DNA of 33,274 nt from Lachnospiraceae bacterium (GTDB lineage Bacteria; Bacillota; Clostridia; Lachnospirales; Lachnospiraceae). Shown here one piece after another: positions 9,295-16,380 of this stretch. The position numbers and the translations under genes are program-made. Where the stretch lies: positions 1 to 33,274 of the forward strand of contig CAJTBO010000040.1 of NCBI GenBank assembly GCA_910573755.1, given 5' to 3'. Below the pieces are notes generated by a model, which was not told where the DNA came from, did no database searches, and saw nothing but the letters and a program-made list of their open reading frames with translations. Position 1 is the first letter of the stretch, and every line of letters starts with the position of its first letter.

Positions 9295-9789
9295 ATGCCG
9301 TTTCGGTTGTCGAAAATAAAGGACTTGATACAGGAAAAGAAGAAGGAAGGCGGGAACCCGAAAAGTTCCACGGCTGTCTATGAAGATTTTAAGTATATGC
9401 TGCAGGATGTGGGCCGCATTTATATCGGGGCGAAATATACCTACCGGGAACTGATGGAGAATCCGGAGGCGGCGTTTAAGTTTAAATCGGTGATAGAGCA
9501 TTATCTGCTGCGGGAGACGGATCCGGATACTTCTCTGGAAAGTGATTTTTACTATATGAAGCCGGAAAGCTTTTCCTGCAGGACATATGAGCAGTTAAAA
9601 GTAAAATTAAAGATCAGTATCCTTGTGGACAGGCAGGGAAAAGGCGGAAAGACAGAACGGGTATACCGGGAAAAGACGGTATCTCTTTCAGAACTTGCAT
9701 CGATACCCCTGGCACAGAAAAAGAGGGACGGTATTGTCGTACAAGAGCTGATTTTGTCGAAACTCGCGCTCGTTTCTTTTGTACTTTAG
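9295..9789 (+). CDS. Hypothetical protein (164 aa)
   Basis: I do not recognise this protein. It is 164 residues, soluble-looking and charged. It starts MPFRLSKIKDLIQEKKKEGG, has a central part YEDFKYMLQDVGRIYIGAKYTYRELMENPE, and ends with LILSKLALVSFVL. There is no signal peptide and no clear motif. The open frame extends to an ATG at 9205, but ATG 9295 is preferred: AAGGATGAGG lies just upstream and the earlier residues (cysteine- and glycine-rich) look like non-coding translation. It follows the sigma-like gene by 118 bp, which contain the word GGCGCCTGTT twice. It may be the third gene of the same unit, since a terminator lies at 9907-9940. Confidence 0.6.
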   Translation: MPFRLSKIKDLIQEKKKEGGNPKSSTAVYEDFKYMLQDVGRIYIGAKYTYRELMENPEAAFKFKSVIEHYLLRETDPDTSLESDFYYMKPESFSCRTYEQLKVKLKISILVDRQGKGGKTERVYREKTVSLSELASIPLAQKKRDGIVVQELILSKLALVSFVL

Positions 9790-9800
9790 AAGAAAAATAC

Positions 9801-9829
9801 TTGAAAATTGTCGAGAAATCTGGTATTGT
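9801..9829 (+). promoter_or_regulatory. Promoter directly after the hypothetical gene, candidate small-RNA promoter
   Basis: TTGAAA (9801-9806), a 17-bp spacer and TATTGT (9824-9829) form a good sigma-A match 12 bp after the preceding stop codon. Transcription would start near 9836 and run into the terminator at 9907-9940, with no sizeable reading frame between. Confidence 0.5.
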
Positions 9830-9835
9830 ATGGAT

Positions 9836-9940
9836 AGCGGGAGGATAAAGTAAAGAAAATAGAGATCCTGCGATTATAAATTTTGGTAAAATTCCCCTTT
9901 TACACTGAACAGGTTAGGGTTATGCCCTGCCTGTTCTTTT
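9836..9940 (+). ncRNA. Candidate small RNA (promoter to terminator, ~105 nt)
   Basis: This is the stretch from the predicted start of the 9801-9829 promoter to the end of the following intrinsic terminator. It holds an unpaired GGGAGGATAAAG, a small AATTTT/AAAATT hairpin around 9876-9894, and the terminator hairpin. I see no homology to a known RNA. It exists only as a promoter-terminator inference; it could equally be the 3' untranslated region of the upstream gene. Confidence 0.35.
9907..9940 (+). terminator. Rho-independent terminator
   Basis: GAACAGG (9907-9913) pairs with CCTGTTC (9930-9936), with an inner AGGG/CCCT pair, followed by TTTT. It ends the plus-strand group that begins at 7564. 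There is no T-run on the other side, so it is not a minus-strand terminator. Confidence 0.75.
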
Positions 9941-10119
9941 ATATGCGCAGACCCGCAAATAGAAGATAGCAGCTGACGCAGCATGCGGGCCGCGCGGTGA
10001 GCAGGGGAAGATGAACTTCCCTGCTCAATTGTACAGACCCGCAAATAGAAGATAGCAGCTGACGCAGCATGCGGGCCGCGCGGTGAGCAGGGGAAGGTGA
10101 GCCTTCCCTGCCCGTTCGC
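9941..10119. repeat. Pair of 86-bp-spaced hairpin repeats between convergent genes
   Basis: A stretch of at least 60 bp starting CAGACCCGCAAATAGAAG occurs at 9948 and again at 10034 (period 86). Each copy can fold: CCCGCA pairs with TGCGGG within the unit, flanked by GCGC words, and a second hairpin GAGCAGGG-GAAG/CTTCCCTGCTC follows. In copy 2 this second hairpin is GCAGGGGAAGG/CCTTCCCTGC, so it is kept although its loop differs. The unit starts right after the terminator with ATATGCGCA, a word also found after the gap terminator at 14620. It is probably a dispersed intergenic repeat element. The hairpins lack T-runs. Confidence 0.7.
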
Positions 10120-10130
10120 ACACACCGTGT

Positions 10131-11192
10131 TTATCTTGTATAATCGGCTTCCAGCAGCGGCCTGACTTCCGGATTTTCTTCGACCCAATGCCGTGCGCGG
10201 TAGCAGAGCCGCCAGATCATATTGTCGCGTACATCTCCGTCTTTCAGCGCATCTACGATTTCTTCCACATAAGGATCAGGTCCGTCATATGGATTTGTCA
10301 GGTTAAGGTAGTCCCGGAACGTATAGAGCATTTTCCGGTAATCATCACCCCAGTTCAGTCCGCCGTTGTCCAGCAGTTCGTGTTCGATCCTGCCCGCGAT
10401 GCGGATGACTTCCCCCTGGGCGGTCTGTGCCCGTCCATCAGGAGGGACGAGAAAGTTCCAGAGTTCTTTAAAATTGTCCTTAAATCCGCCGACATTAGTC
10501 ACGATGATCGGAGAGACACCGTCGTGGAAGGAGGATGCAGGCAGCATTTCGGCGTCGAAAAGCTGACAAAGACTCCGCAGAGAGGCTTCCTGATTTTGGA
10601 TAAATTTAGTGACTTTTTTCCCTGCGTTATGACGATAGAAAGTCTCTGAAAAGGCAGATACAAACTGGCGGCAGCGCTCGCTTATCCCGGCGCCGTGCTT
10701 TAATAAAAGTCTGCAGATATCATATTTTTTTGTACTGCTCAGATCCGGTTCGATCAGAACGGCTTCCAAAGGAGTAAAATGGCAAAAGCCGCCGAAATCC
10801 ATTGTCTGCGCATCAACGCAGGCGCCGGCCTTCAGCAGTGCCCGCACTGCCTTCATTCTACCCCGGGTGGCGGCGGCATGGAGCGGTGTAAATCCTCCCG
10901 GAGCGGCAGCTTCAATATCGGCGCCGAGTTTTATCAGAAGCGGGATATTCCCGTCCAGTCTGATGATATCAAAGATCGGCGTATTTCCGGAATCATTCCG
11001 GAAATTGATATCGGCGCCCTGTTCCTTTGCCCAGATAGCAAATTCCTCAGGCATGGGCGATAAGGAAAAAACATTGGAACCAATACAGGTTTGGGCATTT
11101 GGCTCACATTGGGAAAAGAGTTTTTTGGCTTCCTGGATATCCCCGGCTTTCAGCAGATCCTCTAATTGTCGGGGCAGTTTTTGTTTGAGCAT
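10131..11192 (-). CDS. Ankyrin-repeat protein
   Basis: The 353-residue soluble protein has ankyrin repeats in its N-terminal half. Recognisable units are GADINFRNDSGNTPIFDIIRLDGNIPLLIKLGADIEA, GGFTPLHAAATRGRMKAVRALLKAGACVDA and FTPLEAVLIE...ICRLLLKHGA. The C-terminal half (about 180-353) has no motif I recognise; it includes VTNVGGFKDNFKELWNFLVPPDG and ends in an acidic helix region. Ankyrin repeats normally bind other proteins. I chose ATG 11192 because a perfect AGGAGG (reverse strand, 11206-11201) lies 8 nt upstream; the frame also extends to an ATG at 11234, which lies inside the promoter palindrome. No signal peptide is seen. The gene stands alone, convergent with the preceding group. 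Confidence 0.85.
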   Translation of the reverse strand: MLKQKLPRQLEDLLKAGDIQEAKKLFSQCEPNAQTCIGSNVFSLSPMPEEFAIWAKEQGADINFRNDSGNTPIFDIIRLDGNIPLLIKLGADIEAAAPGGFTPLHAAATRGRMKAVRALLKAGACVDAQTMDFGGFCHFTPLEAVLIEPDLSSTKKYDICRLLLKHGAGISERCRQFVSAFSETFYRHNAGKKVTKFIQNQEASLRSLCQLFDAEMLPASSFHDGVSPIIVTNVGGFKDNFKELWNFLVPPDGRAQTAQGEVIRIAGRIEHELLDNGGLNWGDDYRKMLYTFRDYLNLTNPYDGPDPYVEEIVDALKDGDVRDNMIWRLCYRARHWVEENPEVRPLLEADYTR

Positions 11193-11215
11193 ATGGTATA
11201 CCTCCTGATTAAAAC

Positions 11216-11266
11216 GCAGATTGTTTTGTATCATTATAATTTAAATGATGATACAAAACAATCTGC
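11216..11266 (-). promoter_or_regulatory. Promoter of the ankyrin gene embedded in a perfect 19-bp inverted repeat
   Basis: The arms at 11216-11234 and 11248-11266 are perfect 19-nt reverse complements with a 13-bp centre. Read on the minus strand, TTGTTT (11261-11256), a 17-bp spacer and TATAAT (11238-11233) make a good promoter, so one arm covers the -35 box and the other the -10 box and start point. This is how an operator for a dimeric repressor would be placed. As DNA or RNA it could also extrude as a hairpin. The binding protein is unknown. Confidence 0.65.
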
Positions 11267-11396
11267 ACATCGGTAATGCCGGCGGATATTTTTGCAGCCT
11301 CTGACGTGAGATGCCGGTTTTTCCAAGCAGATATTTCAACAAAACAGTCTTTTGGAATGAATTCGGTATTTCTTATTCACTTTTTCTGATCGTATA

Positions 11397-11425
11397 TTGT
11401 TTTTTGCATACAAAAAATATATACT
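11397..11425 (+). promoter_or_regulatory. Promoter for the PHP-family phosphatase gene
   Basis: TTGTTT (11397-11402), a 17-bp spacer and TATACT (11420-11425) form a good sigma-A match about 40 bp before ATG 11465. The spacer includes the palindromic stretch TTTTTTGCATACAAAAAA. Confidence 0.6.
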
Positions 11426-11464
11426 GTTACCAAAAAGGAATCATACAATGAAACGGAGGTTATT

Positions 11465-12283
11465 ATGTCGATCAAATCAGATTATCATCTGCATTCCCAT
11501 CATTCCGGGGACAGCGATGCGCCTATGGAGGAGATGGTGAAAAACGGCATTGCCGCAGGACTTGAGGCAATGTGTTTTACGGAGCATGTGGATTTTGACT
11601 TCAGGCCCCTCGGAAAAGAGAAGAGCGATATGTTCGAATTGAATGCGGATTCTTATTTATATGAACTGCTGAGCCTGAAAAAGAAATACGAGGATCAGAT
11701 CGAACTGCTCTTCGGGCTTGAATGCGGGATGCAGCCCCATACCGCCCGGGAGAATGTGCGTTTTATCAAAGAGCACGAATATGATTTTGTGATCGCTTCC
11801 GTCCATCTCTGCGGGGGGAAAGATCCCTATTACCCGGAATATTTTGAGGGAAAAGAGGAGGAAGAGGCGCTTCGGGAGTATCTGGAGGAGACTTTCCGCA
11901 ATATAAAGGTATTCGGTAATTTTGACTGCCTCGGTCATCTGGATTACATCATACGCTACTGTAAGAAGATGGACAGACAGTATGAATATGTAAAATACAA
12001 GGATATTATTGACAGGATACTGTCCTATCTGATCGACAGGGAGAAAGCGCTGGAGTTGAATACGGCCGGCATCAGAAAGGGCATGCAGGAGATGAATCCC
12101 TGCAGGGAGGTCATCCGGCGTTATCATGAGATGGGCGGCGAGCTGATCACCATAGGCTCCGACGCTCACAGGCCCGGGGAAGTGGCTTCCGGTTTTGACA
12201 AGGCGGAAGAGCTGCTGCGGGACTGCGGTTTTCAGTATTATACAGTATACAATGGCAGGATCGCTATGATGAAAAAATTATAA
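11465..12283 (+). CDS. PHP-domain phosphoesterase, histidinol-phosphatase (HisJ/HisK) family
   Basis: The 272-residue protein is a cytoplasmic metal-dependent phosphatase of the PHP superfamily. Members of this subfamily typically remove phosphate from L-histidinol phosphate in histidine synthesis. The N-terminus carries the metal-binding DYHLHSHHSGDS; then follow FTEHVDFDF, GLECGMQP, ASVHLCGG, GHLDYIIRYC, and near the end TIGSDAHRPGEV, in the order expected for the trinuclear metal site. The length is normal for the family. GGAGG at 11455-11459 is 5 nt before ATG 11465. There are no other his genes nearby, so another phosphomonoester substrate is possible. The gene has its own promoter and may be co-transcribed with the C39-like gene. 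Confidence 0.88.
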   Translation: MSIKSDYHLHSHHSGDSDAPMEEMVKNGIAAGLEAMCFTEHVDFDFRPLGKEKSDMFELNADSYLYELLSLKKKYEDQIELLFGLECGMQPHTARENVRFIKEHEYDFVIASVHLCGGKDPYYPEYFEGKEEEEALREYLEETFRNIKVFGNFDCLGHLDYIIRYCKKMDRQYEYVKYKDIIDRILSYLIDREKALELNTAGIRKGMQEMNPCREVIRRYHEMGGELITIGSDAHRPGEVASGFDKAEELLRDCGFQYYTVYNGRIAMMKKL

Positions 12284-12293
12284 ATACCAAAAT

Positions 12294-12509
12294 TTACGGA
12301 ACTGGAAACAGTAAGCCCGCTGACAGCGCCCAGAGTATTTACGGACGCAGGGCGGCCGGAAATATCTCTGCCGGGAAAGGGGCTGTGAGAGGGCTTACGG
12401 AACTGGAAACAGTAAGCCCGCTGACAGCGCCCAGAGTATTTACGGACGCATAGCGGCCGGAAATATCTCTGCCGGGAAAGGGGCTGTGAGAGGGCTTACG
12501 GAACTGGAA
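12294..12509 (+). repeat. Tandem 101-bp structured leader element, two copies plus partial third
   Basis: The unit occurs at 12294-12394 and 12395-12495 with only two differences, and its first 14 bp recur at 12496-12509. Each copy folds into a long hairpin (12311-12398 and 12412-12499): GTAAGCCC pairs with GGGCTTAC, ACAGC with GCTGT, and CAGAGTATTT with AAATATCTCTG (one bulge), around an apical ACGGACGCA...GCGG. ACAG precedes each stem and GGAACTGGAA follows it; after the last copy comes AGGAG (12511-12515) and the start codon 12523. The same architecture with different stems lies upstream of pgk and tpiA. Confidence 0.8.
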
Positions 12510-12522
12510 TAGGAGAATAAAC

Positions 12523-13305
12523 ATGGGTTTAGAGGATTTAACGGCGCTTGGCGCGAAAGCAGGAAGTCTTTTGAAGGAAATGACGGCAGGAAAGGCGGAA
12601 AACGCTGCAAATGAGCGGGCGGAGGCGTTTAAAAAGATCTGTGCCCTGATCCCCAATAAAGTGGATAATGCAACGGTGGTGAGCGTGCTGGATCTGATGC
12701 GCAAACAGCAGAAGGCGGTGAAGAAGGATTTTTCGAGCCATACGGCAAGGAACGAGGAGGCATTTAAAAAACATGCTCCTGTCATCACAAAGAATAAAGG
12801 CTTTGTGGAGGATCAGAACAGCTATACGGATATGGCTTACGGGGATGCTACGATGCAGTATTCCGGCTGTGAAATTTTTGCGACTTATAATGCGATATAC
12901 AGTATCACGGGGAAGACCGTGATGAGTCTGGCAAAGATGATCTCCGAATATGAGAAGGATGGTATGGTGCTTTCGGGTAAATTCGGCACGGCGCCGAAGG
13001 CCATCAAGGATTTTCTGGATAAACATGGTTTTAAAACGGAAATGACCACTAATGAGGCGGACTTTGACAATTTCGGGAAAAAGTTCCAGAGCCTGATCCT
13101 TACCATGTACAATGATAAGGATGACATCAGCAAGGAAGTGCATACCGTCAATATTTCCAAAGAAGGCGGGAAGTATCTTGCACACAATGTATACTGCAAC
13201 GGCAAGGTGGTGGGACCTGAGGCTTCCGTAAAGGATTTGATCGGGAAGATGAATGGCGGAAAGGCGAAGGGGATTTCCCTGATCGGCGTCTCTAAAGCGG
13301 TTTAG
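12523..13305 (+). CDS. Putative C39/papain-like cysteine peptidase
   Basis: The 260-residue protein has a helical N-terminal part (1-95) rich in K, E and A, then a region that looks like a papain-fold peptidase. The possible nucleophile is C116 in MQYSGCEIFATYNAIYSITG, followed by KTVMSLAKMI, which resembles the N-terminal helix of C39-like domains. A likely histidine is H207 in EVHTVNISKEGGKYLAHNVYCNGK. There is no signal peptide or transmembrane segment, so it acts in the cytoplasm or leaves by an unusual route. AGGAG at 12511-12515 is 7 nt before ATG 12523. The tandem structured leader sits immediately upstream. The fold call is my inference from motif spacing; the substrate is unknown. 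Confidence 0.5.
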   Translation: MGLEDLTALGAKAGSLLKEMTAGKAENAANERAEAFKKICALIPNKVDNATVVSVLDLMRKQQKAVKKDFSSHTARNEEAFKKHAPVITKNKGFVEDQNSYTDMAYGDATMQYSGCEIFATYNAIYSITGKTVMSLAKMISEYEKDGMVLSGKFGTAPKAIKDFLDKHGFKTEMTTNEADFDNFGKKFQSLILTMYNDKDDISKEVHTVNISKEGGKYLAHNVYCNGKVVGPEASVKDLIGKMNGGKAKGISLIGVSKAV

Positions 13306-13402
13306 GGATCTGATATGAGCGCCCGTGCGGCATACGTGGGATTCGGGGAACCGGGATAAACTAAAATTTTCCTAAATTTACGAAAAATATGGTAATTACA
13401 TC

Positions 13403-13431
13403 TTGAATTTTAAAAGCAGATTGGGTAGAAT
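13403..13431 (+). promoter_or_regulatory. Promoter of gap
   Basis: TTGAAT (13403-13408), a 17-bp spacer and TAGAAT (13426-13431) precede gap by about 95 bp. The leader includes a short GACAG/CTGTC hairpin near 13478-13488 and an AT-rich tract before the strong AGGAGG (13511-13516). A second -35-like TTGACA at 13450-13455 has no matching -10 box. Confidence 0.65.
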
Positions 13432-13524
13432 ACTAATGGTGACAAAATTTTGACAGATACACTCCGGAATATGAGGGGACAGACTGTCAGAAAAAATATA
13501 AATTTTTTTAGGAGGGACTAAAAA

Positions 13525-14553
13525 ATGGCAGTAAAAGTAGCAATTAATGGTTTTGGCCGTATCGGTCGTCTTGCATTCAGACAGATGTTTGGTGCGGAAG
13601 GTTATGAGGTTGTAGCGATCAACGATCTGACAACACCTTCTATGCTGGCACACCTGTTAAAGTATGATTCTTCTCAGGGCAGATATGTTGCTGTCGGTGA
13701 AGAAGATCAGGTAACAGCTGATGACGAAGCAGGCACGATCACAGTAAAAGGCCAGACGATCAAAATTTACAAAGAGCCCGACGCAAATAACTGTCCTTGG
13801 GGCGAACTTGGTGTAGACGTAGTTCTGGAGTGCTCCGGTTTCTATACCTCCAAAGCAAAAGCTCAGGCACACATCAATGCCGGCGCTAAGAAAGTTGTTA
13901 TTTCTGCTCCTGCAGGAAACGACCTTCCTACCATCGTTTACAATGTAAACCATGACACACTGACAAAAGAAGATACTATCATTTCCGCAGCATCCTGTAC
14001 AACAAACTGCCTGGCTCCCATGGCAAAGGCTCTTAATGACCTTGCTCCCGTTGAGTCCGGTATTATGTGCACGATCCATGCTTATACAGGCGACCAGATG
14101 ATCCTTGACGGACCTCAGAGAAAAGGCGATAAGAGAAGAAGCCGTGCAGGCGCTATCAACATCGTTCCCAACTCCACAGGTGCAGCAAAGGCTATCGGCC
14201 TTGTTATTCCTGAACTGTCCGGCAAGCTGATCGGTGCGGCACAGCGTGTTCCGACCCCGACAGGTTCTTCCACGCTTCTGTTCGCAGTTGTTAACAAGAC
14301 TGTAACAAAAGACGAAGTAAACGCAGCTATGAAGGCAGCAGCAAACGAGTCCTTCGGTTATAACACAGACGAGATCGTTTCCTCTGACGTTGTAGGTATG
14401 AGATTCGGTTCCCTGTTCGATGCTACTCAGACAATGGTTAGCCCTCTGCCGGATGGCAAGACACAGGTAGAAGTTGTTTCCTGGTATGACAATGAGAATT
14501 CCTATACAAGCCAGATGGTTCGTACGATCAAGTACTTCGCTGAGTTAGGTTAA
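13525..14553 (+). CDS. gap: Glyceraldehyde-3-phosphate dehydrogenase, type I
   Basis: This enzyme converts glyceraldehyde-3-phosphate, NAD and phosphate to 1,3-bisphosphoglycerate in cytoplasmic glycolysis. The 342-residue protein shows the Rossmann motif [14 protein letters not shown] at the start and [10 protein letters not shown], where the aspartate fits NAD preference. The catalytic C158 is in [17 protein letters not shown]. Other family stretches are [32 protein letters not shown] and [15 protein letters not shown]. Length is normal. AGGAGG (13511-13516) is 8 nt before the ATG. The gene uses a codon set typical of highly expressed genes (AAA, GAA, GTT, GCA more than its neighbours). It has its own promoter and a strong terminator, so it is probably a single-gene unit at the head of the glycolytic block. 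Confidence 0.98.
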   Translation: MAVKVAINGFGRIGRLAFRQMFGAEGYEVVAINDLTTPSMLAHLLKYDSSQGRYVAVGEEDQVTADDEAGTITVKGQTIKIYKEPDANNCPWGELGVDVVLECSGFYTSKAKAQAHINAGAKKVVISAPAGNDLPTIVYNVNHDTLTKEDTIISAASCTTNCLAPMAKALNDLAPVESGIMCTIHAYTGDQMILDGPQRKGDKRRSRAGAINIVPNSTGAAKAIGLVIPELSGKLIGAAQRVPTPTGSSTLLFAVVNKTVTKDEVNAAMKAAANESFGYNTDEIVSSDVVGMRFGSLFDATQTMVSPLPDGKTQVEVVSWYDNENSYTSQMVRTIKYFAELG

Positions 14554-14589
14554 TTCAGAAAACAGTCAGAAATGATGTAAGTGACTATG

Positions 14590-14619
14590 AGGTCCGGTCC
14601 ATAGAGGACCGGACCTTTT
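14590..14619 (+). terminator. Rho-independent terminator of gap
   Basis: GGTCCGGTCC (14591-14600) pairs perfectly with GGACCGGACC (14606-14615) around a 5-nt loop, followed by TTTTA. It separates gap from pgk. Confidence 0.9.
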
Positions 14620-14690
14620 ATATGCGCACAGGTGCGGAGAGGAAGGATACAGTATAAGCTGCCCGCACCCGGTGCGATATGAATCCGCGG
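14616..14690 (+). repeat. Hairpin element after the gap terminator
   Basis: ATATGCGCAC (14620-14629) pairs with GTGCGATAT (14672-14680), and inside it TGCGG (14633-14637) pairs with CCGCA (14663-14667), leaving an apical AGAGGAAGGATACAG region. The opening word TTTTATATGCGCA is identical to the one at 9937-9949, where another hairpin repeat also begins right after a terminator. It looks like a member of a dispersed repeat family, distinct from the tandem leader that follows. Confidence 0.5.
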
Positions 14691-14918
14691 ATGCGGAACT
14701 GGAATAAAACAGCATCAGTCCGGACAGTGCCCAGAGAATTTACGGACGCAAAAGCGGGCGGAAATTTTTCTGAGTCAATCGGTACTGGGAGGACAGATGC
14801 GGAACTGGAATAAAACAGCATCAGTCCGGACAGTGCCCAGAGAATTTACGGACGCAAAAGCGGGCGGAAATTTTTCTGAGTCAATCGGTACTGGGAGGAC
14901 AGATGCGGAACTGGAATA
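14691..14918 (+). repeat. Tandem 106-bp structured leader element upstream of pgk
   Basis: Two apparently identical copies (14691-14796 and 14797-14902) are followed by the first 16 bp of a third. Each forms a long hairpin (14712-14800 and 14818-14906): GCATC-A-GTCC pairs with GGAC-A-GATGC, CAGTGCC with GGTACTG (one G-U), and CAGAGAATTT with AAATTTTTCTG (imperfect). The apical sequence is ACGGACGCAAAAGCGGGCGG. ACAG precedes the stem and GGAACTGGAA follows. The last copy leads into AGGAGG (14918-14923) and ATG 14932. The stems differ wholly from the copies at 12294 while core and flanks are conserved. Confidence 0.85.
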
Positions 14919-14931
14919 GGAGGATGGTAAA

Positions 14932-16155
14932 ATGGGATTAAATAAGAAATCCGTAGATGATATTAATGTAAAGGGAAAACGCGTGCTGGTAAGGTGCGAC
15001 TTTAATGTGCCTTTGAAAGACGGCGCTATCACAGATGAGACCCGTATCGTAGCAGCGCTTCCCACGATCAACAAACTGATCGCTGACGGCGGCAAGGTGA
15101 TCCTTTGCTCCCACCTCGGCAAAGTAAAGAACGGCCCCAACGAAGGAGAATCTCTTGCACCTGTGGCAAAGAGGCTTTCCGAGAAACTGGGCAAGGAGGT
15201 AAACTTTGTTTCCGATTACAATGTAACTGGCGAAGCTGCAACAAAGGCAGTGGAGGCAATGAAGGAGGGAGACGTAGTTCTTCTGCAGAATACACGTTTC
15301 CGCGGAAAAGAAGAGACAAAGAACGGCGAAGAGTTCAGCAAGGAACTGGCTGAACTGGCTGATCTGTATGTATGTGACGCATTCGGCTCTTCCCACAGAG
15401 CACATGCATCCGTGGAAGGCGTGACAAAGTTCATCAAGGAAAAAGGCGGAGAGAACGCGGTTGGTTATCTGATGCAGAAAGAGATCGACTTCCTCGGCAA
15501 TGCGGTAGAAAATCCGGTAAGGCCTTTCGTAGCGATCCTCGGCGGTGCAAAAGTTGCGGATAAACTGAACGTGATCAATAACCTGCTGGAGAAATGCGAT
15601 ACCCTGATTATCGGCGGCGGCATGGCTTATACATTCCTGAAAGCAAAAGGCTATGAGATCGGTACATCTCTGGTGGATGAAGAGAAGCTGGATTACTGTA
15701 AAGAGATGATGGCAAAAGCAGAAGAAAAGGGCAAACAGCTCCTGCTCCCTGTAGACACCACGATCGCTGCAGATTTCCCGAACCCTATCGACGCTGAGAT
15801 CGCAGTGGAGGTAGTTCCCTCCAACGCAATCCCTGCAGATAAGATGGGGCTGGATATCGGTACAGAGACAGCAAAACTCTATGCAGATGCTGTGAAATCC
15901 GCTAAGACAGTTGTATGGAACGGTCCTATGGGCGTATTTGAGAACCCGATCCTTGCAAAAGGTACGATTGCTGTAGCACAGTCTCTGGCTGATACGGATG
16001 CAACAACGATCATCGGTGGCGGTGACTCCGCAGCGGCAGTGAACCAGCTCGGCTTTGCGGATAAGATGAGCCATATCTCCACAGGCGGCGGCGCTTCTCT
16101 GGAGTTCTTAGAGGGCAAAGAGCTTCCCGGCGTGGCAGCAGCAGATGATAAATGA
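14932..16155 (+). CDS. pgk: Phosphoglycerate kinase
   Basis: The enzyme transfers the acyl phosphate of 1,3-bisphosphoglycerate to ADP, the first ATP-yielding step of glycolysis. The 407-residue protein has the N-domain substrate motif [12 protein letters not shown], then [12 protein letters not shown] and [10 protein letters not shown], followed by [15 protein letters not shown] and [16 protein letters not shown]. The C-domain nucleotide motifs are [25 protein letters not shown] and [11 protein letters not shown], with a final [19 protein letters not shown]. Length is slightly above the usual 390-400. AGGAGG (14918-14923) is 8 nt before ATG 14932. The tandem structured leader occupies the region upstream, with no clear promoter between it and the gap terminator. 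A tandem 69-bp repeat follows the stop codon at once. Confidence 0.98.
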   Translation: MGLNKKSVDDINVKGKRVLVRCDFNVPLKDGAITDETRIVAALPTINKLIADGGKVILCSHLGKVKNGPNEGESLAPVAKRLSEKLGKEVNFVSDYNVTGEAATKAVEAMKEGDVVLLQNTRFRGKEETKNGEEFSKELAELADLYVCDAFGSSHRAHASVEGVTKFIKEKGGENAVGYLMQKEIDFLGNAVENPVRPFVAILGGAKVADKLNVINNLLEKCDTLIIGGGMAYTFLKAKGYEIGTSLVDEEKLDYCKEMMAKAEEKGKQLLLPVDTTIAADFPNPIDAEIAVEVVPSNAIPADKMGLDIGTETAKLYADAVKSAKTVVWNGPMGVFENPILAKGTIAVAQSLADTDATTIIGGGDSAAAVNQLGFADKMSHISTGGGASLEFLEGKELPGVAAADDK

Positions 16156-16157
16156 CC

Positions 16158-16364
16158 GAGCGAAGCGAGGGATACGAGCACAGTGCCAGCGAAGCAGGTA
16201 CGGGCGAAGCGGTTGCGAGTCGATGAGAGCGAAGCGAGGGATACGAGCACAGTGCCAGCGAAGCAGGCACGGGCAAAGCGGTTGCGAGTCGATGAGAGCG
16301 AAGCGAGGGATACGAGCACAGTGCCAGCGAAGCAGGCACGGGCGAAGCGGTTGCAAGTCGATAG
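16158..16364. repeat. Three tandem copies of a 69-bp repeat after pgk
   Basis: Copies at 16158-16226, 16227-16295 and 16296-16364 are nearly identical. The unit is rich in GCGAAGCGAG and GCGAAGCGGTT words and contains AGTGCCAGCGAAGCAGGCAC. The period is a multiple of three, so frames stay open across the array on both strands, but the translations are low-complexity and overlap no known family. There is no spacer diversity, so this is not CRISPR. The array begins 2 bp after the pgk stop and ends 16 bp before the next gene. Confidence 0.9.
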
Positions 16365-16380
16365 TTGATGGAGGAAACTT

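Noticed and set aside
12284-12522. Tandem element as part of a protein-coding gene
   Set aside because: Its period (101 bp) breaks any frame, while pairing within the unit is conserved; RNA or DNA structure explains it better.
14938-16074. Long minus-strand open frame (378 codons) opposite pgk
   Set aside because: It lies wholly within pgk, has a cysteine- and histidine-rich composition typical of antisense frames, and no ribosome binding site.
16158-16364. Repeats that might be a CRISPR array, or a repetitive protein open on both strands
   Set aside because: The copies abut with a 69-bp period and no unique spacers, there are no cas genes, and open frames arise only because 69 is a multiple of three.
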